This document shows, piece by piece, positions 42,119-53,023 of a stretch of DNA of 64,000 bases (positions are counted from its first letter, which is position 1; each line of letters starts with the position of its first letter). A model generated the notes under the pieces. It saw only the letters and a list, made by a program, of their open reading frames with translations, searched no databases and had not been told where the DNA came from. The stretch lies in NCBI RefSeq assembly GCF_019279795.1, contig NC_056737.1, forward strand, positions 40,553,972-40,617,971, read 5' to 3'. Source of the DNA: Protopterus annectens. Its lineage: Eukaryota > Chordata > Ceratodontiformes > Protopteridae. A program made the translations under genes and the position numbers.

Positions 42119-43917
42119 ATGTCAGAAAAAGTTAATAATTGTTTAACCTGTGGGAAACAAATACCTCATAAGGATTTCCACTCTTACTGTCTGCCTTGTT
42201 TAGGCCCAGCCCACGACGTAGCAGCCTGTTCGCCTGTGCTTCTTTCAACCGGCGACGCTTAGGCGTCGGTCGGATTTTGCTGAACAGTTTTTCGTTTCTG
42301 ATTTTGCTTATATTATGCCGTCGGATCCTCCGACTACCCAAACTGCTAAAAACGCAAAGATAAAGACCGACACTGCGGTCCGCGGTTTCGGCCGAAACCA
42401 TGGTTAAGCAAATCATGAGTGTCTCGGTTTCGGCGAAACCGAGAAAACTGATCAAAATACAGCAGAATCTATCACTACCACTGAGGCCCCTGCTACTTCT
42501 CTTGAATCGGCCTCAGAAATTTTATCCACTACGGTGGTTGCCACTGACTTATCAGACACCATTCCCTTGGATGTGTCTACCCCAGCACGTGGTGCTGCTA
42601 GGCCTCCAGCAGCCATGTCCATTAAGGCCTTTGCCAGGGCCAAAGCAGCCAAAACTACTAGAACAGTGCCTGCTAAACCCCCTACAACCCGGCCCTCTTC
42701 TAGTGCACAAATGCTTACTCTGGCAGAAGATTTAATTTCATTAATTAGGGGATCTCAATCTCTCCCAGACAGGGCCTCTCAGCCCCAGAGAAGAGACCTA
42801 GGGCAGAGCCCCGAGCCTGTGTCCTCTGATGATTCTGCTGATGAATCAGACATAACAGACCAGCCAGAGGCTCCTTTCTCCAATTTTGAAGACTCAGATG
42901 CTGAAGAATCCATTCCAGCTGCCTCCCCACCAGAAGAATTTTCCTTTGGGGAAACCTTACATGCCATGCGAGCAGTTCCAATGGCAGCAGCAGGATTTCT
43001 CAGACTCCAGAAAAAGACTGAGAACCTTTCTGCACCTCCCACAACACAGGCCCTTAGCTATACCTCCTGTGCTCTCTGTAGTGGATGATGCCTTCAATGA
43101 TGTCTGCTCTGCACCAGATTCTTTACCTCCAGCCCCTGCCAAACCAGACAGATTTTACAGGGTACCAGACACTCATCACCACCTTTACAAGGCCCCACTT
43201 GCAGACCCCGAAACTATATCCCAGGGTCCCAAGGCAGTAGCCGCGACCACAGCTAAAAACCCTATTCCTTCTGAAAGGGAAGCCAGGTCTCTAGACAGAT
43301 GGGGCAAAAAGGTTTACACTTCAGCTACTCTCTCAGCTAGAGCTTTAAACTGTCAGTTTCACATGATACAATACCAAGAGTTTATGCTTGATCAGTTAAC
43401 AAAAAAGCTATCCTCTGATGAATCAATTGATAAGAAATATGTATTAGAAATGGTAAATAACATACAACAGGTTAGTAACCATTCCTTAAAATGTGGCTAT
43501 GATGCACTGGAGGCTTCATTTAGATCAGCCATGACTGGCACAGTGATAAGAAGGCATGCATGGCTAAAGGAACAAGCTTTACCGGATCATGTTAAAGCTA
43601 AGTTATTAGATGCTCCTATGGATAAGACCAGCTTGTTTGGTGCACCTGCCCAGCAGGTAATGAAGAAAATGGAAGAAAAGGCAAAATCTGTTCAAACGGT
43701 TAAAGATTTCTTGCAGGTCCAACCCCCAAGGTTTAGCAGGAACTGGCCTGCCAAAAATTGGTCCTTTCCTGACTCCACAAGATCCCAAAGGGGCAGGAAT
43801 AGACGTTCCAGAGGCAGAAACCAATCCAGAGGAGGTGCCTACAGAGGGCGACAGTGGCAAGGTAACAACAGAGGCACAGACACAACCACTGCCACTACAA
43901 CAACACAGCCACAGTGA
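42119..43917 (+). pseudogene. E4 gag-like gene
   Basis: Starts MSEKVNNCLTCGKQ. The Cys/His cluster is complete to the CLGPAHD motif, and a frameshift at ~42228 precedes its last CxxC. Later parts are MSIKAFARAKAAKTT and SNFEDSDAEESIPAASPPEE (42534-43088). After another shift come PLAIPPVLSVVDD and KKVYTSATLSARALNCQFHM, with an Arg/Gly-rich end (RGRNQSRGGAYRGRQW) at 43917. The 343-codon 3' frame (42886-43917) is well kept, showing the C-terminal half of the family protein. Confidence 0.85.
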
Positions 43918-43918
43918 C

Positions 43919-45460
43919 TTAACTCTAAATCCGCCTACCAGGGAACAAATAGCAGCTCCATTAGGCGGCAAATTAACCTTATTTTCAAAGAACTGGCACT
44001 ATATCACAAAAGACAAGTGGATTTTACAAACCATAGATCAAGGTTACCGGTTCCACTTCCACACTTTACCAGTCAAAAGAGGAATGCCAAATCTACCTCC
44101 AAATCAAAAAACAGAGGCTCTACAACAGATAATGCAGTTAGCAAACATGAGAGCTGTGGAAAGAGTGCCAACAACAGAACAAGGAAATGGATTCTACTCG
44201 ACTATTCCTAGTTCCAAGAAAGGAAAAAAGTTGGAGACCTATTCTCGACCTGTCCACCTTAAATACATACATCATTGTCCCAAAATTCAAAATGCTGACC
44301 CTACAGCAACTTCTTCCCATGCTGGGCAAGGAGTGTTGGCTGGTAACTCTAGATCTCAAGGAGGCATACCTGCACGTCCCCATTCGACCAATCTGCAGAA
44401 GATACCTCCGATTTCTTGCAGGATCAGAGCATTATCAATTCTCAGCATTGCCCTTTGGCTTATCTACTGCGCCCAGAGTATTCACAAAATGCCTGGCATC
44501 AGTAATCGCCCACTGCAGACTACAGGAATTCAAATTTACCCATACCTGGACGACTGCCTGCTACAAGGGACAACAAAAGCAAGCTGACAACAGATTTACA
44601 AAGGGTCATTTACTTGCTACAAGCACTGGGATACACAGTCAATTTACAAAAATCAAGGCTGATCCCATCCCAGACAAGGACATTCTTGGGCGCGGAATTG
44701 GACACAGTAAAACAAATGGCTTTCCTAACTGCAGAAAAACAAAGAGAACTCCCTCTTTACTTCTTGGCACTAACAAAACAGAACAAGTTAACAGCAAGAA
44801 AAGTACTGCAGGCCTTGGGCTTCATGGCATCATGCATAATCTTGGTCCCACTTGCCAGACTACATATGAGAAAACTACAGTGGTACCTAAAGAATTTATG
44901 GTCCCAACACAGGCACAGCCTAGAAACAGAAATTCCACTAATTCCATGCTTAAAACAGGAGTTCCTATGGTGGGCTCAAGCATGCCAGTCAAACCCAGGG
45001 CTACCCTTTCGCAGATGTCAAGCAAGCCAGACCATCACAACAGGCGCTTCAGACCTAGGATGGGGGCCCACATGCTGGACAAATGCGTGCAAGGATTGTG
45101 GGCCAGGATCAACTTCACCTGCACATCAACCTAAAAGAAATGCTGGCAGTAAAACTGGCAATCCAAAACTTCAGACCATTTCTCAAAGAGGGCCAGTTGA
45201 TGATAAGGACAGACAACACCACAGTCATGTGGTACATCAACAAACAGGGAGGCACTCATTCATACCCCATATGCAGAATGACTTTGGAGCTGTGGAACCT
45301 GGCACTCAGCTACAACATCCAGTTACAGGCAATATTTGTACCGGGAAAAGAAAATACTCTAGCAGACATATTAAGCAGAACCACATCGGATGCCCACGAA
45401 TGGATGCTACACCGGACATCTTCAAGACCATCTCAAAGAAATGGGGAATGCCTCAGATAG
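43919..45460 (+). pseudogene. E4 reverse transcriptase / RNase H
   Basis: Frame 2 opens with LTLNPPTREQIAAPLGGKL (within 43835-44587). At ~44205 the code shifts to the frame of 44187, carrying RLFLVPRKEKSW and VTLDLKEAYLHVP (~44340). A one-base loss near 44525 moves YLDD (~44545) back to frame 2. From 44614 it continues ALGYTVNLQKS…, TITTGASDLGW (RNase H, Asp to Gly at TDAS), and from 45083 RTDNTTVMWYINKQGG and LADILSR. At least four frameshifts are present. Confidence 0.9.
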
Positions 45461-45727
45461 ATTTATTTGCTTCCCTCTCAATCACCAGCTCAAAAGTTCT
45501 GCACAAGGACATTCCACCCACTAGCATGGAAAGTGGATTCGCTCTCCTTCAGCTGGAAAGGCCTAACAGCATATGCATTCCCACCTCTTCCCTTGATACA
45601 CAAGGTATTACTAAAAATCAAGGAAGAGCGTCCAAGGATAACCCTAATAGCTCCAAACTGGCCAAGACAACACTGGTACCCACTGCTGAGGAGCATGTCT
45701 CAGAACAATATGTGGCCAATACCCTGA
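45461..45727 (+). pseudogene. E4 methyltransferase-like domain
   Basis: KFCTRTFHPLAWKVDSLSF, YAFPPLPLIHKVLLKI (~45575) and APNWPRQHWYPLL (~45649). It has APNW where E1 and E2 have APDW. The preceding IDLFAS motif lies in another frame near 45455. Confidence 0.7.
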
Positions 45728-45797
45728 TGCCTTTGATGTTAACTCAGAACAACTACAGCATCATGCATCCAAACCTAAAAGCGTTGCAACTGACTGC

Positions 45798-46839
45798 ATG
45801 GAACATCACATAGCAGCAGCTAATCCAGAACTTTCCCAAAGAGTTAAAGACATTATTCTTGAAGCCCGCAGACCTTCAACAAGAAGGAACTATGCAGGAA
45901 AATGGAAAAGGTTTGTCATTTGGAGTACTGAAAGAGGAAAAGATGTGTCAAACATAGATATGCCTAACATTCTGGAGTATCTGGCAGAACTTCTACATTC
46001 AGGCCTGTCCTACTCCTCCATCAAGATACATGCATCAGCTATATCAGCAGAATACAGCTTTGATCCACCTGTTTTTCACACCCATTACTCAGACAGTTCC
46101 TCAGAGGAATCAAGAATGTAAAACCTCCAAGGAAACCACCATTACCAGCTTGGGACTTGAACTTTGTGCTAGAAAAGTTGACACTATCACCCTTTGAGCC
46201 AGCAGCAACAGCAGACCTACAGCATCTATCGTGGAAAACCGCCTTCCTACTGGCAATAACCTCAGCCAGGAGGGTTTCTGAACTCCAGGCCCTAATGGCA
46301 GTACAACCCTTCCTAATCTTCCATCCAGATAGAGTGTCCATGAGGACTAATCCTACATTTATGCCTAAGGTGGTATCCAGAGTGTCTTTAAACCAGGCAA
46401 TCCACCTACCTACCTTCTTTCCCAACCCACAAAACAGAGGGAAAGAATACTGCATACCTTGGATGTACATAGACAGCTACGCTACTACCTGGACAGAACA
46501 AAAGTAGCAGAAAACTGATCAGCTTTTTGTAGCCTATGCAACAGGAAGGGAAGGAAAAGCTATTTCCAAACAGACAATCTCCAAATGGATAGGAAATTGC
46601 ATATGATTCTGTTACTCCTTCCATGGAAAACCAATTCCACAGAACATAAGACCTCATTCTACAAGGGCAACAGCCACTACCACAGCCTTTTACGAGGAGT
46701 GGCAACCAAAGACATTATTGAGGCGGCTACTTGGACCTCCGTGCATACATTTGCCAAGCATTATAATTTGCCTCTATATTCCAGATCCCGAGCAGGGTTT
46801 GCCACTGCTGTACTGCAAGGGATCCTAAACACACCATAA
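45798..46839 (+). pseudogene. E4 tyrosine recombinase, frameshifted
   Basis: MEHHIAAANPELSQRVKD, ARRPSTRRNYAGKWKRF, then a frameshift at ~46077. In 46157-46507 come TSARRVSELQAL (box A Arg, ~46261) and NQAIHLPTFFPNPQN, then another shift near 46440. RPHSTRATATT (HxxR, ~46650) and TFAKHYNLPLYS (Tyr, ~46752) lie in later frames. The native tail AGFATAVLQGILNTP ends at 46839, which shows the normal C-terminus that E1 lacks. Confidence 0.9.
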
Positions 46840-46879
46840 TCTAGTTTCTTCCTCCTCCCCTAGTTGGCTATGGTATTCT

Positions 46880-46980
46880 ACCCAGTTGTTATGACTGCAG
46901 ATGCATCCATGAAGGACATAGTACAGTTTTGTACCTACCATAAATGTAGATGTCCGAACTGGATAGCATCTGCAGTCAGG
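46880..46980. repeat. E4 internal complementary region
   Basis: Complement of the left end (…CATGAAGGACAT), one A, then complement of the right end (GTACAGTTTTGTACC…). Confidence 0.9.
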
Positions 46981-47179
46981 ATTACCCTCCCTCCTTCCCC
47001 TCTGTGGTACTCCTAGGGTGTTTACCCTCCTAATAGCTAGCTGGTGGGGGGAGACTTTTATGGTGTATTTGTTGTATATATGTACATACATGATTATTTC
47101 TTGTGTTTACCACTATCTTTTTGGAAACATTGGCATTTATCCAAAATTTTTAGCCTACAAGAGGGCTACTGGCATCTGG

Positions 47180-47397
47180 GGCAAGAAACACTGAGGAAAA
47201 TGGCGTCAGCTGATGCCTTTATACCCGAAGACCAACAGAGATGACGTCGGGTGAAGTGCGACATCAGCCGAAGCCGGACCCGGACTTTGGAATCCGGCCG
47301 ACTGAAGGGCTGCCTGACAACAGGACAACCCAGTTGTTATGACTGCAGATGCTATCCAGTTCGGACATCTACATTTATGGTAGGTACAAAACTGTAC
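47180..47397 (-). repeat. E4 right inverted terminal repeat
   Basis: Mirror of the left ITR with mirrored TATA and CRE-like sites, plus the ~30-base outer extension. Confidence 0.9.
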
Positions 47398-48820
47398 TTT
47401 CTCAAACATGCCTTGCCAGAGATATCGGTATTCTGATTTGGGTAGTAATATCTGTGTCTCTCCCATTACTGTGGCCATGCTTGTGAAGGACTGCCTCTCC
47501 CTACACCTGGAACATCATTGCCAAAAGTGTGGGAGCCACCAAATTCTACTAGGTGGGTGGGCATAGCTGAAGAGAAGTAAAAAGCCATGGCTGCTCCACT
47601 CCCATCTAGGTCTTCCATTGTTTGAGCCATGGGTGCAGTCAGGGCTGTCTTCCTCTGCACCACAGAGCCGGGCTTGACTGACATTTTCTTTTAGCCATAA
47701 ATTCACATTCATTGTTGCTTTGTGGTTGTTCTCTTCTAGTAAAGCAGCCAGCCTCAGGATTCTTGCATGAATTTCTCTGCCGCTATTGTTACCCATCAGT
47801 GCCGACAGCATTAATCACAGTGTGGTGTTAATCATGCCTGCAGCAGTACTGTTGTGAACTACCTTGTGCCATTTAAACTTGATTGCAATCGAATGGCAGA
47901 CCATACATGCATGTCTGTTGAAAACCTCACCCAGGATATACCACTTCCTGGCAAGTTTCCCAAGGGCTGTGTGAGGCAACCCATATGCTGTAGCTGTCCT
48001 TTACGAAGTGCTGATTGTCTTAACTGTGTCCTGTAATGTGTTACACCACAAAATGGTGTGAGATAATCTGTTTAGTCCTAAATGGGCCAACACACGTGAC
48101 ATTTATTGCTTTGAGTCCTTATTTGGCCACCCCTTAGCCTTTTGTCTCTTTGTGTATAATACCGTAGCCCTAAGGTGCACCTTATAATCTGCATTTCTCA
48201 AACCAGCAATATATATTTGTAAAGCACCTTTTTATTTTTTCAAATGTGTTACCCATATAACCGACTGACAAGAAACCAGAATTGGACCCCATACTTAAAT
48301 GCCATTCTTTTAATGGCTGTAAGAAGAGTAGTGTATGATAGGTGCCTTTTTCCGAAGAAGTCCTAGTAGACCTTGCTAGTTACCTACAAGTGTTTGCACA
48401 TATTTCACCTGTGTGGTTACCAGAATGTAGGAATGTATAGTCCTGCATCTTAATACTTTCTCACTATTTGCCAACACTCTTAATTCCCCCCAAATATATT
48501 ACTAAACTGCCTTGTGATTTTACTTCCCCTGTATGTCTTTTTTTTTCCCTGTGGCATTTTAAAAATAGATTTTAGTAGTCTTGTATATCTTATATCAGTG
48601 TTAAAAACTGAGAAACCACAAAATTGTCTCTTTCCTTAATGTTGCTTTAGTTTTGTGCTTCTCTTTTTTTCATGCCTGTCTGCATCCCGAATGTGACTTA
48701 CTACAGATTCAGATAGAAAGCTGTTTCATACTGACAGTATAGTGCTTGATGCAGAAGTCATTTATTTTTGTTGCACATTGCTTAGCACATAATTAATGTT
48801 TAATTTCTTGCTCTTAATAG
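47398..48820. other. Intron sequence upstream of second exon
   Basis: No gene recognised. A 98-codon minus frame at 47811-47515 shows no motif. It ends with the acceptor TTGCTCTTAATAG. Confidence 0.55.
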
Positions 48821-48930
48821 ATAAAATATTATGAAAAGGAAAGGCTTATAGAAAAAAGAACGGAAAAAGATGTCATTGACCATATAACACAAAAACTGAG
48901 GACCAAAGTCATGGATGAAAGAAGCCAAAG
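48821..48930 (+). CDS. EIF2AK4: Host exon, GCN2-like (EIF2AK4) C-terminal region, next exon
   Basis: 110 bases, open in phase 0 from the previous exon and ending after 36 codons plus two bases, with acceptor TTAATAG and donor GTCAGA. The peptide includes KYYEKERLIEKR and QKLRTKVMDERSQ. The KER-xEKR and LRTKVxDER blocks match what I recall of GCN2 between the HisRS-like domain and the C-terminal dimerisation/ribosome-binding domain. With 4486-4572 it gives one continuous peptide across a 44,248-base intron. Divergence outside these blocks leaves a paralogue possible. Confidence 0.75.
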
Positions 48931-50139
48931 GTCAGAGTTAAATATAAAGCATTGGAATAATAAATTGTACATATGTGGTGCTATGTCATTATTTTGTATT
49001 ATATGGTTGCATGCTGTGCATTCTGATGTATAGAGGCAGACATTGGAACTGTATGTGTAGCAGAAACGGAGTGCATAATCTAGGTTGAGTCATCTGTGTT
49101 AGGAAGTGGACGTAGATTTCTTCTGTTGTATTCAGATGCTTGTTTGTGATCTGTCTTTTCCATCACCTCTCATAAGAAGTGATCTTAGGTTTGTAGGTAG
49201 TTACTAGGCAGTCACATATCAGACCTTTAACAACATAGCCCAAAGCACCCAAGATCAGGTGTTATCTCCTGCTTCAAGGAGGGACAGTCAGGATAAGCTC
49301 CAGGAGAATGTGTGACTGCTGATCCAATTATCTGGGGTTAGTCTTGCACTTAACTGTCATACTGCTTTGCTTAGTAGTTAGGGGCAGTTTTTTTTTCCAT
49401 AAGTGGCGAATACACCAGAATAAGAACTTGCCACACCATGTACTGTTGATTTTATTGACAGCAATTAAGTTCTTTTTCACCTGTATTTGATAAAACAGTT
49501 ATGTGAAGACTTAGCAGGTATAAAAGAGTATGGCCAGACATTGATCACTGTGGTGGAGTCTGTAGGATAGGAAACAGAAGAAAAATAGCATTTGATCTGG
49601 ATTTCCATGGGACTTGAGGCTGGTGACTTTTTTGGTTAAGATTCTCTGGTGCCTCTTCATTTAAGTGATAAATTTAGATATGTACTCCTCACAAAATGGG
49701 CATTATGTTCAGTATGGTGCAGATAAGAGATCCGCAGAGTGTAAGCTGGAAGTCCTTGGTTCTGAAAGAGATGGCCTTCATTAGGTACTTGGATCAGATG
49801 AAAGGATTCTGTAACTACATAGGAGAGACAACAGTCCAAGTATAGAGTGCATCATTTTATGAAGTATGATGAGAAGTTATTCCTTTTACCAAATTGACTG
49901 TGCTGCTTAATTGGTATTGCATTTGAGGCAATTATTTTTGCACCGGTTGTGTATACAGTCCTCCCATCCTGGAGTATTATCATGTCACTGGGTGTTTTAA
50001 CTAGAGACCTGAGACACTGGCTTGTCAATCAGAGAAATACATTTCAAATACTAGAGTAACATTGGACATTTAATTAAATGAACATTGAGGAGATGCAGTT
50101 GTAATATTTTTACTTTACAAACTGTTGGCTGTAATAAGT
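48931..50139. other. Next intron, with a weak LINE remnant
   Basis: No gene seen. At about 49600-49860 the minus strand reads traces like the C-terminal LINE region (an AACATAATGCCCATTTTG stretch resembling EYNAHF of the 32272-32961 frame). Flanking DNA is unremarkable and ends TAAGT at the LTR border. Confidence 0.45.
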
Positions 50140-52225
50140 TGTGATGCCTGTGCCCTGGCCCAGCAATCAAGGAGCCTCAATCCTCACCACTAGCACTAGA
50201 GAAGGGCGTCTCATATAGGTGAAAGGATAACAAATACACACAGTAAAGTGCAATTTCCCTCAAGACCACACAGAGATCACAGTCAGTCTGGGGCTGGTTG
50301 CTCCCTTGATCTCCAGATCCCCAATAAGACTCCCCACTGGCACAGCTATAGGGTCCAGATGTCAGCCTAGCTGGCAAGCTAACTTCCAGTACCCTCCCTG
50401 TCCAACCAGTGCTTCTTGTTCCTGCCCAAGTAGTTGACACACACACACTCTGAGATAAGTATTTATACAACTTCACAGACACTCATGGGAAAGGCTGACA
50501 CAGATTCTCCAGCTGTGCCCCTATACCCAGACTATAAGGTAGTAATTCCTGCCACCACCAGCTAATAATTATCAGCTACCTAAAGTCCCTTAAATTGGTG
50601 TCCAATTATTACTGTGCAATATTATTATCCAATTGGTAAGTGTGACTAAACAGTCTTAAGGCTTATTAGAGTGGCTTTGTACAATAAATACTATAAATAT
50701 GCAATGTACTCTAGAGCTTAACTTATCTTTACATAAACCAGCCACAGTTGAAAAGGATTTAAAAATATTTAATAATAAATACTAAAAACACAAGACAATA
50801 CTACTACACCACAGTGCTATTCAAGAGTTCAGAGATTACACAGAAACTTAAAATAATACAGTAGTACAGTTCTGACATAACAGAAAAACACTTAGTCTCA
50901 TCATCTTCTTTCGGCTGTTCCCGTCAGGGGTCGCCACAGCGGATCACCTGTTTCCATTTATTCCTGTCTTCTGCATCTTGCTGTGTCACACCAGCCACCT
51001 GCATGTCCTCTCTCACCACATCCATACACCTTATCGTAGGCCTTCCTCTTTTCCTGTTACCTGGTAGCTTCATCCTTAGCATCTTTTTCCCAATATACTC
51101 AGCATCCCTCCTCAGCACATGTCCAAACCAATGTAATCTTGCCTCTCTAGCTTTGTCTCCAAACCTTCCAACCTGGGCTGACCCTCTAATATACTATCCT
51201 GTCCACCCTCATCACACCCAGTGCAAATCTTAACATCTTTAACTCTGCCACATCCAGCTCAAACTCCTGCCTTTTTGTCAGTGCCACTGTCTCCACCCAT
51301 ATAACATAGTTGGTCTCACTACCCTCTTGTAGACCTTCCTTTTCACTCTTACAGGTACTCATCTGTCACAAATCACTCCTGACACTCTTCTCCACCCACT
51401 CCATCCTGCCTGTACTCTGTTCTTCACCTCTCGTCCACACTCACCGTTACTCTGAACTACTGACCCCAAGTATTTAAACTCATCCACCTTTGCCAGTTCT
51501 ACTCCTTGCATCCTCACCATTCCTCTATCCTCTCTCTCATTCACACACACATATTCTGTCTTAGTTCTGCTGACCTTCATTCCTCTTAGTCTAATTTTTA
51601 TAATTCCTGGCTACTTCTAGGAGAAAACACAGTTCTAACATACTAACATAAAGAGAGCATAAGGCAGTGCTGAGTTGGATATCAAATCAATCAAGACAAA
51701 AATGCTTACAGTCTCTCTCTGAGCAATAGTTTTTAAAATCACTAACAAACATTTTGGCTGGGCCCTCCCAGATTACATAATTCTCACTTAGTTCCCATTC
51801 CATTATTTCTTTGACACATGGCCTGGAGTTCCCAGGTCAGCAGGCTACATTATTTAACAATCTAACACCTGCTCAAGAAGCTACAACAATAAAAGACATT
51901 TCACATGTACATTCTAATAATTATTCTTTAAGTTAAAACAATAGAAAGAATGTGTTCAGCTAGCCTCTTTGGCACCACTATCTAGATCAAAGGACATATT
52001 TGAAATAATTTTAACTTCAAAAGAAAGATTTGAAATGCTTGACTTAATTTTCCTTACAGCAGATGGCAATGTTGCTACAATCTTGAAGTTCAACATTTTA
52101 CAGTGTTTTCTTTCATTTAGGAAACAAGCCTGTATTTTACATTTATATTTACGAATGCCAGAATTATGTACCAAATCCTATGTGACTAGGCTGGCAGCCT
52201 TCATCCTTCTGTACCAGTCTTCACA
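50140..52225 (-). repeat. 3' LTR (with LINE insertion)
   Basis: Begins TGTGATGCC and ends CTTCACA on the + strand. Without the LINE and its target repeat it is ~1.39 kb, matching 59872-61290 throughout. Confidence 0.9.
50899..51584 (-). mobile_element. RTE-like LINE 3' fragment in LTR
   Basis: 686 bases flanked by CTTAGTCT (50891-50898 and 51585-51592). Minus-strand frames read EFKYLGSVVQSNGECG-EVK (~51480), VQAGWSGWRRVSGVICDR and, near the end, RKRGRPTIRCMDVVREDM with NKWKQVIRCGDP (~50930). The other LTR has no insert. The end has GATGATG, typical of RTE tails. Confidence 0.8.
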
Positions 52226-52241
52226 CCCCCCTCCCCCCCGG
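52226..52241 (-). promoter_or_regulatory. Polypurine tract of the gypsy element
   Basis: Directly next to the 3' LTR. On the minus strand it reads CGGGGGGGAGGGGGG, the expected plus-strand primer site. Confidence 0.7.
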
Positions 52242-52370
52242 AGAACTCAAGCTAGTTTTTCATGTGACCCTTGAGAAATGCCACTTGAGAGGGCTAGGTC
52301 TATCTGAGTGTACCTCACCCCATTCCCTGTCTTGAGAGCCCATCTCCATTGGCATTGCTACACAGACAGA
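52242..52370. other. Short non-coding stretch between RNase H and the polypurine tract
   Basis: No frame recognised. Confidence 0.4.
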
Positions 52371-53015
52371 TCATATGCTTGCAACCCCAGGCTCCATCTT
52401 AGCAACTTGGCATTTTGCTGTCTGGCTCTGTTTAACCATATTAGGCTGTTGTGATCTGTCATAATAGTGATTTTTTTTCCCATACGGATAAGGTTGAAGT
52501 TTCTGCAGTGCCCACACTATGGCTAGACATTCCTTTTCTACAGCTGCATAGCATTCCTCCCTGGGTTGGAGCCTATGACTGAGATAAACCACTGGGTGCT
52601 CCTCTCCCTCTGGAGAAATCTGGCTAAGTACAGCCCCCACCCCATGGTTCGAAGCATCCTCTTGCACAACAAATTATTTGCTGTAATCTGGATTGGCTAA
52701 CACAGGGGGTCCTCCCAAAGCTTCTGGAATGCCTGCTCACATGCTGGGGCCCACACTACCTTATCTGGCCTGTTCTTCCTTGTCAGGTCTGTGAGGGGAG
52801 CAGCTGTGGTGCTATAACTGGGGACAAACTTTCTGTAGTACCCTGCTGTCCCTAAAGATGCCCTTACCTGCTTTTTAGTAACAGGTGGAGGCCATGTCTG
52901 AATGGCTTCCACTTTGGCAGGTTCTGGCCTTATCTTACCACTCCCCACTCTGTGTCCTAGGTAGGAGACCACTGCCATATCCACCTGACATTTGCTCAGC
53001 TTAATGGTCAACCCT
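52371..53015 (-). pseudogene. Gypsy RT C-terminal part and RNase H
   Basis: From the hAT insertion leftward: GLTIKLSKCQ, VSYLGHRVGSGKIRPEPAKVEAI and GTAGYYRKFVPSYS (end of RT and tether, frame 53149-52697), then after a small frame break DASNHGVGAVLSQ and HPVVYLSHRLQPREECYA-VEKECLAIVWAL (RNase H, 52667-52371). The RNase H is cut short after ~98 codons. Confidence 0.9.
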
Positions 53016-53023
53016 GCCCTCTG

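Larger units (their letters stand above)
41801..47397 (+). mobile_element. Complete DIRS-type YR retrotransposon E4
   Basis: A 5.6 kb element with left ITR (41801-41988), gag, RT/RNase H/methyltransferase-like, recombinase, internal complementary region (46880-46980) and right ITR (47180-47397). It starts ATGTCCTTCA and ends AAAACTGTAC and belongs to the E1 subfamily. No target duplication is seen. All ORFs are frameshifted but every domain is recognisable. Confidence 0.95.

Noticed and set aside
47515-47811. Minus-strand 98-codon ORF
   Set aside because: No family motif, no context and no second copy. Likely a chance frame in the intron.
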